Assembly: GCA_013041745.1 (NCBI GenBank)
Contig: JABDRN010000066.1
Location: forward strand, 1-45,976
Source: Gammaproteobacteria bacterium
GTDB lineage: Bacteria > Pseudomonadota > Gammaproteobacteria > SZUA-229
Reading direction: 5' to 3'
DNA length: 45,976 bases
A program made the translations under genes and the position numbers. Shown one piece after another: positions 25,138-33,916 of this stretch; position 1 is the stretch's first letter; each line of letters starts with the position of its first letter. The notes below the pieces were generated by a model, which saw nothing but the letters and a program-made list of their open reading frames with translations, ran no database searches and was not told the DNA's origin.

Positions 25138-25821
25138 TTATTCTGTTTCTTCTTCCGTAATAGGCAGTAATGTCAGTTCAACACGACGGTTCAATGCGCG
25201 GCCTTCTGATGTATTGTTGTCAGCGATAGGGTTCTTCTCGCCGAAGCCGATGATCTCAAAACGGGCTGCAACGACTCCCTTGCCTTTCAGGTAATCGGCA
25301 ACAGATTTTGCACGCTGCTCTGATAGCGACTGGTTGTATGCATCGGAACCGACATTATCGGTATAACCTGCTACCGCGACGATAGTTTTATCGAATTCTT
25401 CCAGCACCAGCGCGACTGAATCGAGCACGTCATAGAAGTCTGTTTTCAGGTCATGCTGATTCGTAGGAAAGGTGATGTTGCCTGGCATGACGAGGTTGAT
25501 GTTGTCACCATCACGTACCACGCTTACGCCTGAGCCGCGCAGCTGCTTTCTTAGCTTGGCTTCCTGGGTGTCCATATAGTATCCGACACCGCCGCCGGCG
25601 ATAGCGCCGATACCTGCATCACGCAGCATGCGTTTATTACGTTCCGCTGAGCTCTTGTCCTTGTTCGCTATATATGAGATGACCAGTGCTGCGCCAGCTC
25701 CGATGCCCGCGCCCTTGGCGGCATTGGTGGTTTTCTCTTCGCCTGTGTATGGGTCATAAGTAGTACAACTGCTGAGTACCGTTACGCTGGCGATGCTTAA
25801 AGCCAAGATAAGTTTTTTCAT
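25138..25821 (-). CDS. OmpA-family outer-membrane lipoprotein (YiaD-like)
   Basis: A 227-residue lipoprotein. The signal peptide ends in the lipobox LSSC, with the lipidated Cys19. A glycine-zipper region (AAKGAGIGAGAALVISYIA and AGIGAIAGGGVGYYMDTQE, about residues 34-85) follows, as in YiaD-type proteins. The C-terminal OmpA domain (about 105-220) contains GNITFPTNQHDL, AVAGYTDNVGSDAYNQSLSE, the peptidoglycan-contacting LSEQRAKSVADYL and GFGEKNPIADNNTSEGRALN with NRRVEL at the end. The diaminopimelate-binding Asp and Arg residues appear conserved. The protein probably links the outer membrane to peptidoglycan. It is monocistronic. Confidence 0.92.
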   Translation of the reverse strand: MKKLILALSIASVTVLSSCTTYDPYTGEEKTTNAAKGAGIGAGAALVISYIANKDKSSAERNKRMLRDAGIGAIAGGGVGYYMDTQEAKLRKQLRGSGVSVVRDGDNINLVMPGNITFPTNQHDLKTDFYDVLDSVALVLEEFDKTIVAVAGYTDNVGSDAYNQSLSEQRAKSVADYLKGKGVVAARFEIIGFGEKNPIADNNTSEGRALNRRVELTLLPITEEETE

Positions 25822-26008
25822 GGTTTGAATTCCTGTAAGTGGTCAAAAGTCATAATTGCCTGTATTTTCGTATAACTAAGACGAAATTAATACCTAACAT
25901 TATAGATACAGAGTCGCTCCAAAGAATAGATGTGTTATGTGAGCAAATAAGGCTAATATACGATCTTCTAGATATGGTTTTAACAAGATTAATAGCAAAA
26001 GGTATATT

Positions 26009-26347
26009 ATGAAAAACGCTAGCCGTGTGCTGCTTGCAGTATCTCTCCCCCTGTCTTTAACCGCCTGCCTGAATACCACGGGTAGTCCCACCATGCAGCA
26101 AGGCAGCGTGTTGGTCAGTGAGGTGGTTTCGGTATGTGGCGCTGTCGTAGGAGACCAGGCCGAGCAGCGAATCAATGAGGAATGGGCCAAGTACCCTGAA
26201 GCAGAAGTCAGCCGTCCGATGGTCGAATCGGTGGCAAACGTGCTGCTGAGCAATCCCGAGGTTCCTGCTGAGCAGGGATCCAGTCAGTATACCAAGTACA
26301 TGACATGTGCGGCCGGCCTGTTCGCCACTAAAGAGGCGATGAAGTAG
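26009..26347 (+). CDS. Small putative lipoprotein of unknown function
   Basis: A 112-residue protein with a lipoprotein signal peptide (MKNASRVLLAVSLPLSLTAC), lipidated Cys at residue 20. After the lipobox the sequence is NTTGSPTMQQGSVLVSEV, then a helical EQRINEEWAKYPEAEVSRP and VESVANVLLSNPEV. Two further cysteines (VVSVCGAVV, MTCAAGL) could form a disulphide. I do not recognise the family. It lies between an OmpA-like lipoprotein gene and an ABC permease gene, both on the opposite strand, and begins with an AAAGGTATATT leader. Confidence 0.72.
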   Translation: MKNASRVLLAVSLPLSLTACLNTTGSPTMQQGSVLVSEVVSVCGAVVGDQAEQRINEEWAKYPEAEVSRPMVESVANVLLSNPEVPAEQGSSQYTKYMTCAAGLFATKEAMK

Positions 26348-26376
26348 CAGCGCTACTCAAGGGTGATTGATACCGG

Positions 26377-27168
26377 TTATTGCCTGAGGCGGTAGCCGGT
26401 TTTAAACATCCACCAGACGATGAGCAGACAGGCTGCCAGGAACAACAGTATCATGGCAAGACTGAGACCGACGCTGACATCGGCGACTTCAAAGAAACTC
26501 CAGCGAAATCCGCTGATCAGGTAGACCACCGGGTTGAACAGGGTGACGGTCTGCCATGCCGGTGGCAGCATGCTTACCGAGTAAAAGCTGCCGCCTAGGA
26601 ATACCAGCGGCGTGATCACCAGCATCGGGATGAGCTGCAGCTTTTCAAAATTGTCTGCCCATAAGCCGATGATGAAACCGAACAGGCTGAAGGTGATGCA
26701 GGTGAGTATCAGGAAGCTCATCATCCACACCGGGTGGGCGATATCCAGTTCGACGAAAAAGCCGGCAGTGATGAGGATGATGATGCCGATGATGAAAGAC
26801 TTGGTCGCTGCTGCCCCGACATAACCGATCAGTATCTCGACGAACGATATCGGCGCTGACATCACCTCGTAGATGGTACCGGTAAACTTGGGAAAGAAGA
26901 TGCCAAACGAAGCGTTGGCGATACTCTGCGTTAGCAGAGCCAGCATCATCAGTCCGGGGACGATGAAGGTGCCGTATGGCACGCCTTCGATGGTCTGTAT
27001 GCGTGACCCTATCGCCGAACCGAAGACGACGAAGTAGAGTGCAGTAGAGATCACCGGCGAGGCGAAGCTCTGCAGCAGGGTTTCCCAGGCGCGCAGCATC
27101 TCATACTTGTAGATCACCTTGACGGCCTGCAGGTTGATGACCGGATTTTTGCTGGATTGCTGGCTCAT
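26377..27168 (-). CDS. ABC-2 type transporter permease (YadH-like)
   Basis: A 263-residue inner-membrane permease of the ABC-2 family. It begins with a short cytoplasmic segment and [20 protein letters not shown], and has six hydrophobic helices including [61 protein letters not shown] and [17 protein letters not shown]. The conserved [17 protein letters not shown] corresponds to the coupling region. The start overlaps the end of the ATPase gene by four bases, so the two are co-translated. The pair resembles E. coli YadGH, an exporter whose substrate is unknown. Confidence 0.9.
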   Translation of the reverse strand: MSQQSSKNPVINLQAVKVIYKYEMLRAWETLLQSFASPVISTALYFVVFGSAIGSRIQTIEGVPYGTFIVPGLMMLALLTQSIANASFGIFFPKFTGTIYEVMSAPISFVEILIGYVGAAATKSFIIGIIILITAGFFVELDIAHPVWMMSFLILTCITFSLFGFIIGLWADNFEKLQLIPMLVITPLVFLGGSFYSVSMLPPAWQTVTLFNPVVYLISGFRWSFFEVADVSVGLSLAMILLFLAACLLIVWWMFKTGYRLRQ

Positions 27169-28091
27169 GATTTTTCTTTCACCAGGCTGACGAAGATATC
27201 TTCGAGAGAAGATTGTGATGTATTGACGTCCTGTAACGACAGGCCTGAGTCGCGCACGGCATCGAGCAGGCCAGTGATACCGGTCCTCTGTTCATATGGA
27301 TCATAGGTGTAGGTGAGCTGAGAGCCGTCACTGGATAGCTGTAGTGCCCAGGCTGACAGTGTTTCGGGTACTTCATTTATCGTCTGTTTGAGTTCGATGA
27401 TCATCTGCTTCTTGCCCAGCATATGCATTATGTTCTGCTTGTCATCGACCAGTAACAGTTCTCCATTATTGATAACGCCTACCCGGTCGGCGATCTCTTC
27501 AGCTTCTTCTATGTAGTGCGTGGTGAGGATGATGGTGACGCCAGATTCGCGCAGATCCCTGACCAGCGTCCACATGTCTTTTCTCAGCTCCACGTCGACC
27601 CCTGCAGTTGGTTCGTCGAGGAAAAGAACTTTAGGCTCATGTGCCAGTGCCTTGCCTATCAGCACGCGGCGTTTCATACCACCTGACAGGGCAAGTATCT
27701 CGCTGTTTCTCTTGTCCCATAGCGACAGCTTCTTGAGCAGTTGCTCGAGATAGCCTTCATCGGCTTTTTTACCAAACAGGCCACGGCTGAACCTGAGCGT
27801 ATTGATCACCTTATCGAAGGCGCCCAGGGTCAGCTCCTGGGGTACCAGTCCGATCATACTCCTGGTGGTACGAAACTCGGTAACGATGTCATGACCATCG
27901 ACTTTGACAGCACCGGTACTGGGATTGACGATGCCGCAGATGATCGAGATCAGAGTGGTCTTACCCGCACCGTTAGGTCCGAGTAATGCCAGGATCTCAC
28001 CGCGGTTGATATCAAGGCTCATACTCTTGAGTGCCTGATGACCACTGCTATAAGTCTTGGATAGATCTGATATCGAAACGATGTTCTGCAT
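27165..28091 (-). CDS. ABC transporter ATP-binding protein (YadG-like)
   Basis: A 308-residue ATPase that drives the adjacent permease. Walker A is GPNGAGKTT (38-46). The Q-loop region is [10 protein letters not shown], the signature is [17 protein letters not shown], Walker B is [12 protein letters not shown], and the switch histidine is in [16 protein letters not shown]. The C-terminal 90 residues after about 220 form the extension seen in YadG-type proteins of the same length. The gene is first in a two-gene unit; its stop overlaps the start of the permease gene by four bases (ATGA). The transported substrate is unknown; multidrug or lipid-linked export is typical for this subclass. Confidence 0.93.
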   Translation of the reverse strand: MQNIVSISDLSKTYSSGHQALKSMSLDINRGEILALLGPNGAGKTTLISIICGIVNPSTGAVKVDGHDIVTEFRTTRSMIGLVPQELTLGAFDKVINTLRFSRGLFGKKADEGYLEQLLKKLSLWDKRNSEILALSGGMKRRVLIGKALAHEPKVLFLDEPTAGVDVELRKDMWTLVRDLRESGVTIILTTHYIEEAEEIADRVGVINNGELLLVDDKQNIMHMLGKKQMIIELKQTINEVPETLSAWALQLSSDGSQLTYTYDPYEQRTGITGLLDAVRDSGLSLQDVNTSQSSLEDIFVSLVKEKS

Positions 28092-28289
28092 AGTTTGTCG
28101 GTGGTTTACCGTTTGTCGGAAATCGTGTGGTTAGCACGGAATGGCGTTCAGTTTACGCTATTATGAAACAGTATTTAATCTGGAGTAATCAAAATAATCG
28201 AGGTATGATTGCCCTGACTCTACTATGCTCCACCACTGGGAATGAAGGCGTGAATAGATGGTATTGATGTTGCTGCGGAATAAAGATCA

Positions 28290-29003
28290 ATGACGATCCT
28301 TTATGACATTTCAAGATTCTGTGATGCTTTCGAGGCGCAGGTCTCGGCAATAGAGCATCTCAAGCCCGAATCGATTCCAGAAAAGGATCTGGACCGCATC
28401 CAGCTGTACAAAAAATCCCTGGTCATGTCCGCTATAGATACACTTGCCGGATACCGTTTCACAAAAGAAAATTACCGGGAGCTCAACAGGCTCAATAAGA
28501 AGCGATTCGTTCGCTTTATCGCCGAATTTGGCGAATGGGAAAATGGCCCGTTGATAAGTGTTCCATACCTGCTTGAACAGCTGGCTATACGTGATCTAAG
28601 GGCATCTGAGTTATATGATTTCCTGTACACCCGGCTTTCCGGTTTTCAGGAGACTAAAAAAGGCGCCATCCTGCATATCGAAGATGTCGATGTGATGGCG
28701 GCCGAGTTATTCGATCTGGCAACCACTGAATATGAAGAGCAACTAATCCTGAAAAGCCAGCATTACTCTCTGTTCTATGAGTACAGGAATTTCAAGATGA
28801 ATACCCTTAATGAGTCTGGCGGTATGATGGAAGCATTTCAATACGCCCGTCCGAACTATTACCCTGACAATGCGGGTGACTATCATGACCTGATACGCTG
28901 GCAGCTGTCTTACCCCCTGGCACACTTCAACACGTTGTTCACCAACAGTCTGAAGAACATGAAGCAGTATTTCATCAAGATTAATTTCGAGCCTTATAGC
29001 TAA
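28290..29003 (+). CDS. Soluble protein of unknown function
   Basis: A 237-residue protein with no signal peptide, membrane segment or motif that I recognise. It opens MTILYDISRFCDAFEAQVSA, is predicted mostly helical and acidic/basic mixed (for example DRIQLYKKSLVMSAIDTLAG and KENYRELNRLNKKRFVRFIA), and ends in a Tyr-rich part (FQYARPNYYPDNAGDY and LKNMKQYFIKINFEPYS). Base composition and codon use look like the neighbouring genes, and the frame is long and uninterrupted, so it is probably a real gene. It stands between the ABC unit and a diguanylate cyclase gene without close partners. Confidence 0.7.
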   Translation: MTILYDISRFCDAFEAQVSAIEHLKPESIPEKDLDRIQLYKKSLVMSAIDTLAGYRFTKENYRELNRLNKKRFVRFIAEFGEWENGPLISVPYLLEQLAIRDLRASELYDFLYTRLSGFQETKKGAILHIEDVDVMAAELFDLATTEYEEQLILKSQHYSLFYEYRNFKMNTLNESGGMMEAFQYARPNYYPDNAGDYHDLIRWQLSYPLAHFNTLFTNSLKNMKQYFIKINFEPYS

Positions 29004-29461
29004 CGTTGTTCGATATCCGTTTCTGCGGACGAGTATAGTTGTCGAAATAATTTACATAAATCGCGCCACTCGATAGAGTGGTTTCCAATTAATTATCATC
29101 AAATCAGGTATATAGGTTATCTGTTCTAATATTGTCTGTTAATAAGCGATTGCAAAGTGATCGATTTTTTTTTAAAAAACGTCGATAGAATTTACATTAT
29201 TTCATTTTAGAAAGACTGAATTTTAATAACTGCTTGATTGTTGGTGACTTATTTATATTGGCACCATGGTTGCATAGTTACACATGTGCACCTGGTGCAT
29301 GAATAATGCAGCTACTCAGCAAAAAGATGCTGTCAAATGTGCAAAAACTTCCGTCTGAAAGCCTGTTACTCGCTTTTATGACATAAATGCTACCAATATA
29401 ACTGACTACCTGGCCCTGGATGCAGGGCCAGGTAAACAGAAATCGCCTCAAGCACGGTTAG
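29004..29461. other. Long AT-rich intergenic region upstream of diguanylate cyclase
   Basis: A spacer of 458 bases. It is AT-rich with T and A runs at about 29166-29215, and contains a small dyad TGCACC-T-GGTGCA (around 29286-29298). A perfect hairpin at 29408-29433 lies close to the next gene. I looked for a cyclic-di-GMP riboswitch and did not find its conserved bases. No tRNA or convincing small ORF was seen. Confidence 0.45.
29408..29433 (+). other. Perfect hairpin in the leader of the diguanylate cyclase gene
   Basis: ACCTGGCCCT (29408-29417) pairs with AGGGCCAGGT (29424-29433), 10 base pairs with a 6-base loop, ending 28 bases before the ATG at 29462. There is no T tract, so it may be an upstream terminator remnant or a leader structure affecting translation. 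Confidence 0.5.
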
Positions 29462-30442
29462 ATGAATACCTCAGGAGAGCGTTCTGTGCTCGAGATCTTA
29501 CCGATATCAACATTGTTAGGCAGTTGTAGTATGTATAAGTTGATGACACTAAGACCTGATTCAATGCCTGTCATTGGAAGTGTTGTCGCCTGTCTTTTCT
29601 GGTTTATCGACTCTGCAGTCGATACTTTTATCTTTCAAACTAACAGGTTATACCTGGAAGACCTGCTGGCGCCAGATGTTCCTGAACTGTGGATGCGAGT
29701 ACAGATCGTGCTGTTGCTGATGGCGTTTTCACTGCTTTCCATGTCCATGTTGAGCCGACATCAACGGGTAAGAAAAAAACTAAAAAAATATAAGACTGAG
29801 TTTGAGAATATTGTCGATCAGCGCACGGTGGATATGAGTCTGACGAACACCCAGTTGCGAGAAGAGATCCTAGAACGGCAAAAGATCGAGGAGAAGCTTA
29901 TTCAGCTTGCTACCATCGACCCGCTGACATCGATCCCAAACCGGAGGAAATTCGATGAGGTGTTAGAGTACGAGATGAACCGTGACTCACGTTACAAGAA
30001 TGAGTTATCGCTGATATTTTGTGACCTCGACTATTTCAAGAAGATAAATGATAAGTATGGCCATAAGATCGGAGACGATGCCCTGAAAGCCTTCACCCAG
30101 CTGGTTTCTGACAATATCAGAAAGACCGATGTGATCGCGCGATGGGGTGGAGAGGAATTTGCCCTGCTGCTGCCGGAGACCAGCATAATGGTGGCGGCCA
30201 GTGCCGCTGAAAAGCTACGCAGTGAAACCGAGCGATTCGATTTTCCTCATGTCGGCCATATCACAGCCAGTTTTGGCGTCACTCAGTATATCGAGGGTGA
30301 TACCGAGGCCAGCCTGATCAATCGTGCCGATGATGCCTTATATAAAGCGAAGAAAAATGGACGTAATCGGATTGAGATGTTGCCGCCGGTAAAGACCATA
30401 AAATTTGCTTGTTCAGAAAAGAGGTCAGAGGAGAAGGCCTGA
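29462..30442 (+). CDS. Membrane-bound diguanylate cyclase (GGDEF domain, with I-site)
   Basis: A 326-residue inner-membrane enzyme that makes cyclic di-GMP from two GTP. Two transmembrane helices (about 36-54 and 80-98) enclose a short periplasmic loop, followed by a coiled-coil linker (105-148) and the GGDEF domain. The domain shows DPLTSIPNRRKF, FCDLDYFKKINDKYGH (metal-binding Asp), RWGGEEFALLLPE (active-site GGEEF, 229-233) and the inhibitory I-site RKTD (220-223) five residues upstream, which predicts product feedback. Start choice is uncertain: ATG at 29462 has a weak ribosome binding site, and ATG at 29531 preceded by TTAGGCAG is possible. A hairpin lies just upstream. Confidence 0.92.
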   Translation: MNTSGERSVLEILPISTLLGSCSMYKLMTLRPDSMPVIGSVVACLFWFIDSAVDTFIFQTNRLYLEDLLAPDVPELWMRVQIVLLLMAFSLLSMSMLSRHQRVRKKLKKYKTEFENIVDQRTVDMSLTNTQLREEILERQKIEEKLIQLATIDPLTSIPNRRKFDEVLEYEMNRDSRYKNELSLIFCDLDYFKKINDKYGHKIGDDALKAFTQLVSDNIRKTDVIARWGGEEFALLLPETSIMVAASAAEKLRSETERFDFPHVGHITASFGVTQYIEGDTEASLINRADDALYKAKKNGRNRIEMLPPVKTIKFACSEKRSEEKA

Positions 30443-30463
30443 ACAGAATCAAGCTGTTCGGGA

Positions 30464-31195
30464 TTAGTGCATCTTTCTCAGTGAGCTTCTGGCGTCGGCA
30501 GGTAGTTCGTGACCGGCATGCTCCATCGCATCGAGGATCATCTCGGTCAGCTGGACTATGTCGTGGTGATCGGAGTTCAACACCAGGTCATAGTTGTCGT
30601 TGTCGTTTATATCTTCCTGGTACAGCATCTTTATGTACTCGGCACGTTCCTGGTTTACCAGGCGAAATCTTTCAATGCTTTCTTGCAATGTTATCTGTTC
30701 ACGTTCGGCTATGCGTCTGGCGCACTGTGCCTGACTGCCGCAGATGCGTACTCGAAAAGCTTTTGCTTCACCGAGGATATGGTTGGCGCCGCGGCCTACG
30801 ATGACACCACCACTGCGTGATATCGACAATATGGTTTTTACGAGATAGCGGTAATAGTCCTCGTAGGAAAAAGTATCTTTGTGCATCAGCTGCTGCCACC
30901 AGTGATCCTTGATACTGCTGACGTGCTCATCGAGCGCACTGACCAGCTGTTCATCGACATGGGCCCGTCGTGCAACCTGCTGCAGGATCGAGCGGTCGCA
31001 ACAGCGTACCTCGAGGGTGTCGGCAAGCAGCTGTGCCACCTCTTTTCCCAGTGAGCCAAAATCTCGGGATATGGTCACTACATAGACTTCGGATTTTTCC
31101 AGTCGTCTCGCTTTTTCTTCTGCCGCGCGTCGTTGCATCTGCATCACTTCGGTTGCGATTATGGCTTCGATAAGGCGTTCAGCGCTGCATCTCAT
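30464..31195 (-). CDS. Cytidylate kinase-like family protein
   Basis: A 243-residue protein of the cytidylate_kin2 family. After a helical, basic N-terminal extension (about 36 residues, including MQRRAAEEKARRLEK) comes VVTISRDFGSLGKEVAQLL, a P-loop-like segment in which the classical GxxGxGK is modified. It is followed by VRCCDRSILQQVARRA, ISRSGGVIVGRGANHIL, FRVRICGSQAQCARRIAERE and NDNDNYDLVLNSDH, the order seen in this family. These proteins are related to nucleoside monophosphate kinases but their substrate is unknown; the main CMP kinase (Cmk) is a different protein. The gene is convergent with the diguanylate cyclase gene, 21 bases away. Confidence 0.85.
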   Translation of the reverse strand: MRCSAERLIEAIIATEVMQMQRRAAEEKARRLEKSEVYVVTISRDFGSLGKEVAQLLADTLEVRCCDRSILQQVARRAHVDEQLVSALDEHVSSIKDHWWQQLMHKDTFSYEDYYRYLVKTILSISRSGGVIVGRGANHILGEAKAFRVRICGSQAQCARRIAEREQITLQESIERFRLVNQERAEYIKMLYQEDINDNDNYDLVLNSDHHDIVQLTEMILDAMEHAGHELPADARSSLRKMH

Positions 31196-31446
31196 TCGTC
31201 GATGTTCTCATAATAGTATTGAAAAAAATCATACCGGGTTCACCGTGGCCTGCTACAGACTCTATAGGTTGTCCATGCAGACAGCAACTGGCTATGTCTT
31301 CTGCGAACTTAAGCGATGCTTACTTGCTCTATGACAGGACATTTGATTTTGCCATGTAATAGGATTGCAACGTTTATCTGCTAAAGCTGTGTAACAGCCA
31401 GCTAACACGGTATTAAAACAAATTATACTGGCACTGTTTATACTTT

Positions 31447-33276
31447 ATGTTTGAATCAATCTTAATAACTGCTTTCGTCATCGGCTTGATCAGCGCAGTG
31501 TCATTGCCGATGGGCGCAATGACGACATTTTTCTGGAGTCCTTCTGAGCGAACAATCGCGATACTGATGGCTTTTGGCGGGGGCGCGCTATTAGCTGCGC
31601 TGACCATCGACCTGGTAGCCTCAGCAGTCGAGAAAGGGCATTTTTATGCGCTCGCTATCGGTGCTGTCTGCGGCGGCCTGCTGTTTGTTGGTCTCAATAG
31701 CATCGTTAATGATTATGGTGGTTTCCTGCGTAAGGCTTCGACCACGATCTATTATCTGAGGCGCAGGCAGTATCAGTGGTTGCAGCGTATCTCGAAGCAG
31801 CTAAAGCGGGTCGACCTGTTTAAGGACCTGAACAAGGATGATTACAGGGCGCTGGCTGCTTCGATCCATGCTGTTGATGTCAAAAGGGGAAGCTGGATCT
31901 ATCAATGCTGTGATCCGTCTGAAAACCTGTATATCATCATGAGCGGCCAGGTCGAGCTGATCAATCCACGTGATAACACGCAACCGCCAGAGCGTCTGAA
32001 AAAATATGATGTTTTTGGCTGGCGGGCGATCATAACCGGTTCGCCTTTCAGCTATTCAGCATTTGCCCATAGTGATGTCAGTCTGTGGATGTTACCGAAG
32101 CGCGCCTTTGAAACGCTTAACCTCAATTCGCAAGCTGCCAGGAAGAAGGTCCATGCAATGTTGCACAGTGAGGATATCCTGTCCTACCTGCAGAAAGATC
32201 AGGGGCTGAGTCAGCAACGGGCCGAGGATTGGCTTAACCTGGCTAGCGATAGCCTGATCAACACCGCAGTGGTGCCGCCGGCTAGCCGGGTTCGTCGCCA
32301 CCAGAACGCTTTTCGTAACAAGCTGGAGTATATGCAGCATATTCCACTGACCCAGGGGCTGTCGCTGGCAGCACAGCAACAGATCAGCTCACGCTTGATC
32401 TACAAACGCCACGCCCGTGGCACCAGTTTCTATCACCAGAGCGATCCTGCCGAACGCATGTTCATCATCGAACATGGCGAGGTCGATCTGATAGGTGCAA
32501 ACATGGATCGACAGAAATCACAGGTTCTGAAAGACTTTGATGCCTTCGGTGACATCTCCATGATCACCGGTGCCAGGCATTCTGTTGCTGCTGTAGCAGC
32601 GTGCGACACCACGGTATGGGAACTGCGAAAATCGGATTTTGAAGAGTTGCTGATTGAATTGCCCGAGTTGCTCGACCGTGTGCGCACCTATATCCATCGA
32701 GCCGGTGTCGAAGGCTACCTGGTCGGCCGGCATAATATGGATGAGGCGAATACCGCGCGCTGGATGCGTAAAGCGATGCGCAGCATCGATGCAGGTCTGC
32801 CGGTACCTGCAGCAGCTGATATCCGGCGTGAGATCATCGAGAACAAGGCGGCACCGCTGGCCATCTGGCTTGGTATCACGCTGGATGGTATCCCTGAATC
32901 ACTGGTCATCGGTGCCAGCATGATCGACGGTTTTATCGAGATATCTCTCATCGTTGGCCTGTTTCTCTCCAACTACCCGGAAGCATTGTCGAGTTCTATC
33001 GGAATGCGCAAGCAGGGCTTTTCGAAAGCCAGGGTGTTGATCATGTGGAGCTCGCTGATGTTATTCACCGGCGTCGGTGCAGCATTGGGCAGTGTTTTTT
33101 TCATCGGTGCATCACCGGCTAGCTATGCACTCATCCAGGGGATTGCGGCTGGCGCGATGCTGACCATGATCGCAGAGACCATGATGCCCGAGGCTTATTT
33201 TAAAGGCGGCTCCGTCGTCGGTATGTCGACCCTGCTCGGTTTTCTCGTCGCAATTTTTTCCAAGACGTTAGAATAG
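31447..33276 (+). CDS. ZIP-like transporter with two inserted cyclic nucleotide-binding domains
   Basis: A 609-residue membrane protein with an uncommon layout. Three hydrophobic helices (about 4-22, 36-60 and 66-86, the second with FGGGALLAALTIDLV) form a ZIP-type start. Two cNMP-binding domains follow in tandem: about 120-240 (SGQVELINP, DVFGWRAIITGSPFSYSA) and 295-410 (IIEHGEVDLIG, FDAFGDISMITGARHSVAAV). After a linker the C-terminal helices resume at about 469 with LGITLDGIPESLVIGAS, FLSNYPEALSSSIGM and MLTMIAETMMPEAY, matching ZIP helices 4, 5 and 7. The histidines of classical ZIP metal sites are replaced (DGIPE, SNYPEA), so the substrate is uncertain. Ligand-gated ion transport is an inference. 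Confidence 0.85.
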   Translation: MFESILITAFVIGLISAVSLPMGAMTTFFWSPSERTIAILMAFGGGALLAALTIDLVASAVEKGHFYALAIGAVCGGLLFVGLNSIVNDYGGFLRKASTTIYYLRRRQYQWLQRISKQLKRVDLFKDLNKDDYRALAASIHAVDVKRGSWIYQCCDPSENLYIIMSGQVELINPRDNTQPPERLKKYDVFGWRAIITGSPFSYSAFAHSDVSLWMLPKRAFETLNLNSQAARKKVHAMLHSEDILSYLQKDQGLSQQRAEDWLNLASDSLINTAVVPPASRVRRHQNAFRNKLEYMQHIPLTQGLSLAAQQQISSRLIYKRHARGTSFYHQSDPAERMFIIEHGEVDLIGANMDRQKSQVLKDFDAFGDISMITGARHSVAAVAACDTTVWELRKSDFEELLIELPELLDRVRTYIHRAGVEGYLVGRHNMDEANTARWMRKAMRSIDAGLPVPAAADIRREIIENKAAPLAIWLGITLDGIPESLVIGASMIDGFIEISLIVGLFLSNYPEALSSSIGMRKQGFSKARVLIMWSSLMLFTGVGAALGSVFFIGASPASYALIQGIAAGAMLTMIAETMMPEAYFKGGSVVGMSTLLGFLVAIFSKTLE

Positions 33277-33290
33277 ATACTGCTTGAGCG

Positions 33291-33731
33291 ATGGTACATC
33301 AGATGATACAGATAGATACTTCAAAAGACTTTTTACTGGCCGCAGATATCGTCCTGGCCTTGCATGTGCTATTTGTTGGCTTTATCGTTTTCGGTCTGGT
33401 GCTGGTATTTATCGGTAAGTTTTTATCCTGGTCATGGATTCGAAATCCCTGGTTCAGGCTGTTACATCTTGTCGCTATCGGGGCAGTGGTGATTCAGGCG
33501 TGGCTGGGTATCATCTGTCCTCTCACCACGCTTGAGATGGAGCTGCGAGCTCGGGCTTTCGATACTATTTATAGCGGTACTTTCATCTCCTACTGGTTAA
33601 GCAAGATCCTGTACTATCAATTCTCTCCCTGGGTCTTTACCTTTAGCTATACGCTATTTGCTGCGGCGGTGGTTTATAGCTGGTTCCTGATTCCTCCTCG
33701 CGGTTTCAGGACGATTCATAATCACCACTGA
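33291..33731 (+). CDS. DUF2784 membrane protein
   Basis: A 146-residue inner-membrane protein of the DUF2784 family. Three to four hydrophobic helices are visible: LAADIVLALHVLFVGFIVFG with VLVFIGKFL, HLVAIGAVVIQAWLGIICPL, and FTFSYTLFAAAVVYSWFLIPP. The family signature LHxxFVxFIVxG followed by WRNPWFRxLHL appears here as SWIRNPWFRLLHLVA. CPLTTLEMELR is also characteristic. Function unknown. The start lies 14 bases after the transporter gene's stop, so the two may be co-transcribed. A second in-frame ATG at 33303 is possible. Confidence 0.88.
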   Translation: MVHQMIQIDTSKDFLLAADIVLALHVLFVGFIVFGLVLVFIGKFLSWSWIRNPWFRLLHLVAIGAVVIQAWLGIICPLTTLEMELRARAFDTIYSGTFISYWLSKILYYQFSPWVFTFSYTLFAAAVVYSWFLIPPRGFRTIHNHH

Positions 33732-33916
33732 GGGCATTAGCACATCTCCTGTATTGATGCGTGTGACTGCTGCAAGACGTCCTGTGTTTCTGGTAAAAGC
33801 TGTTAGTCATCATCTTTTATGGATATATATCAATTATTTAGTGTTCGATTGGCGTTATCATCGAATTTATATGATGTTCCTACTGGTATTAATTTTTTCC
33901 GAATCGGAGAATCTGG

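Noticed and set aside
29280-29461. Possible cyclic-di-GMP riboswitch upstream of a diguanylate cyclase gene.
   Set aside because: The conserved GEMM elements (the GCAAA near the first stem, the GNRA tetraloop and the GGNAGC receptor) could not be found in order; only an isolated hairpin is present.
33732-33916. Possible FNR box before nifJ.
   Set aside because: The best candidate (TTGGC-N4-TCATC near 33850) matches only four of the ten TTGAT/ATCAA positions, so it is not convincing.
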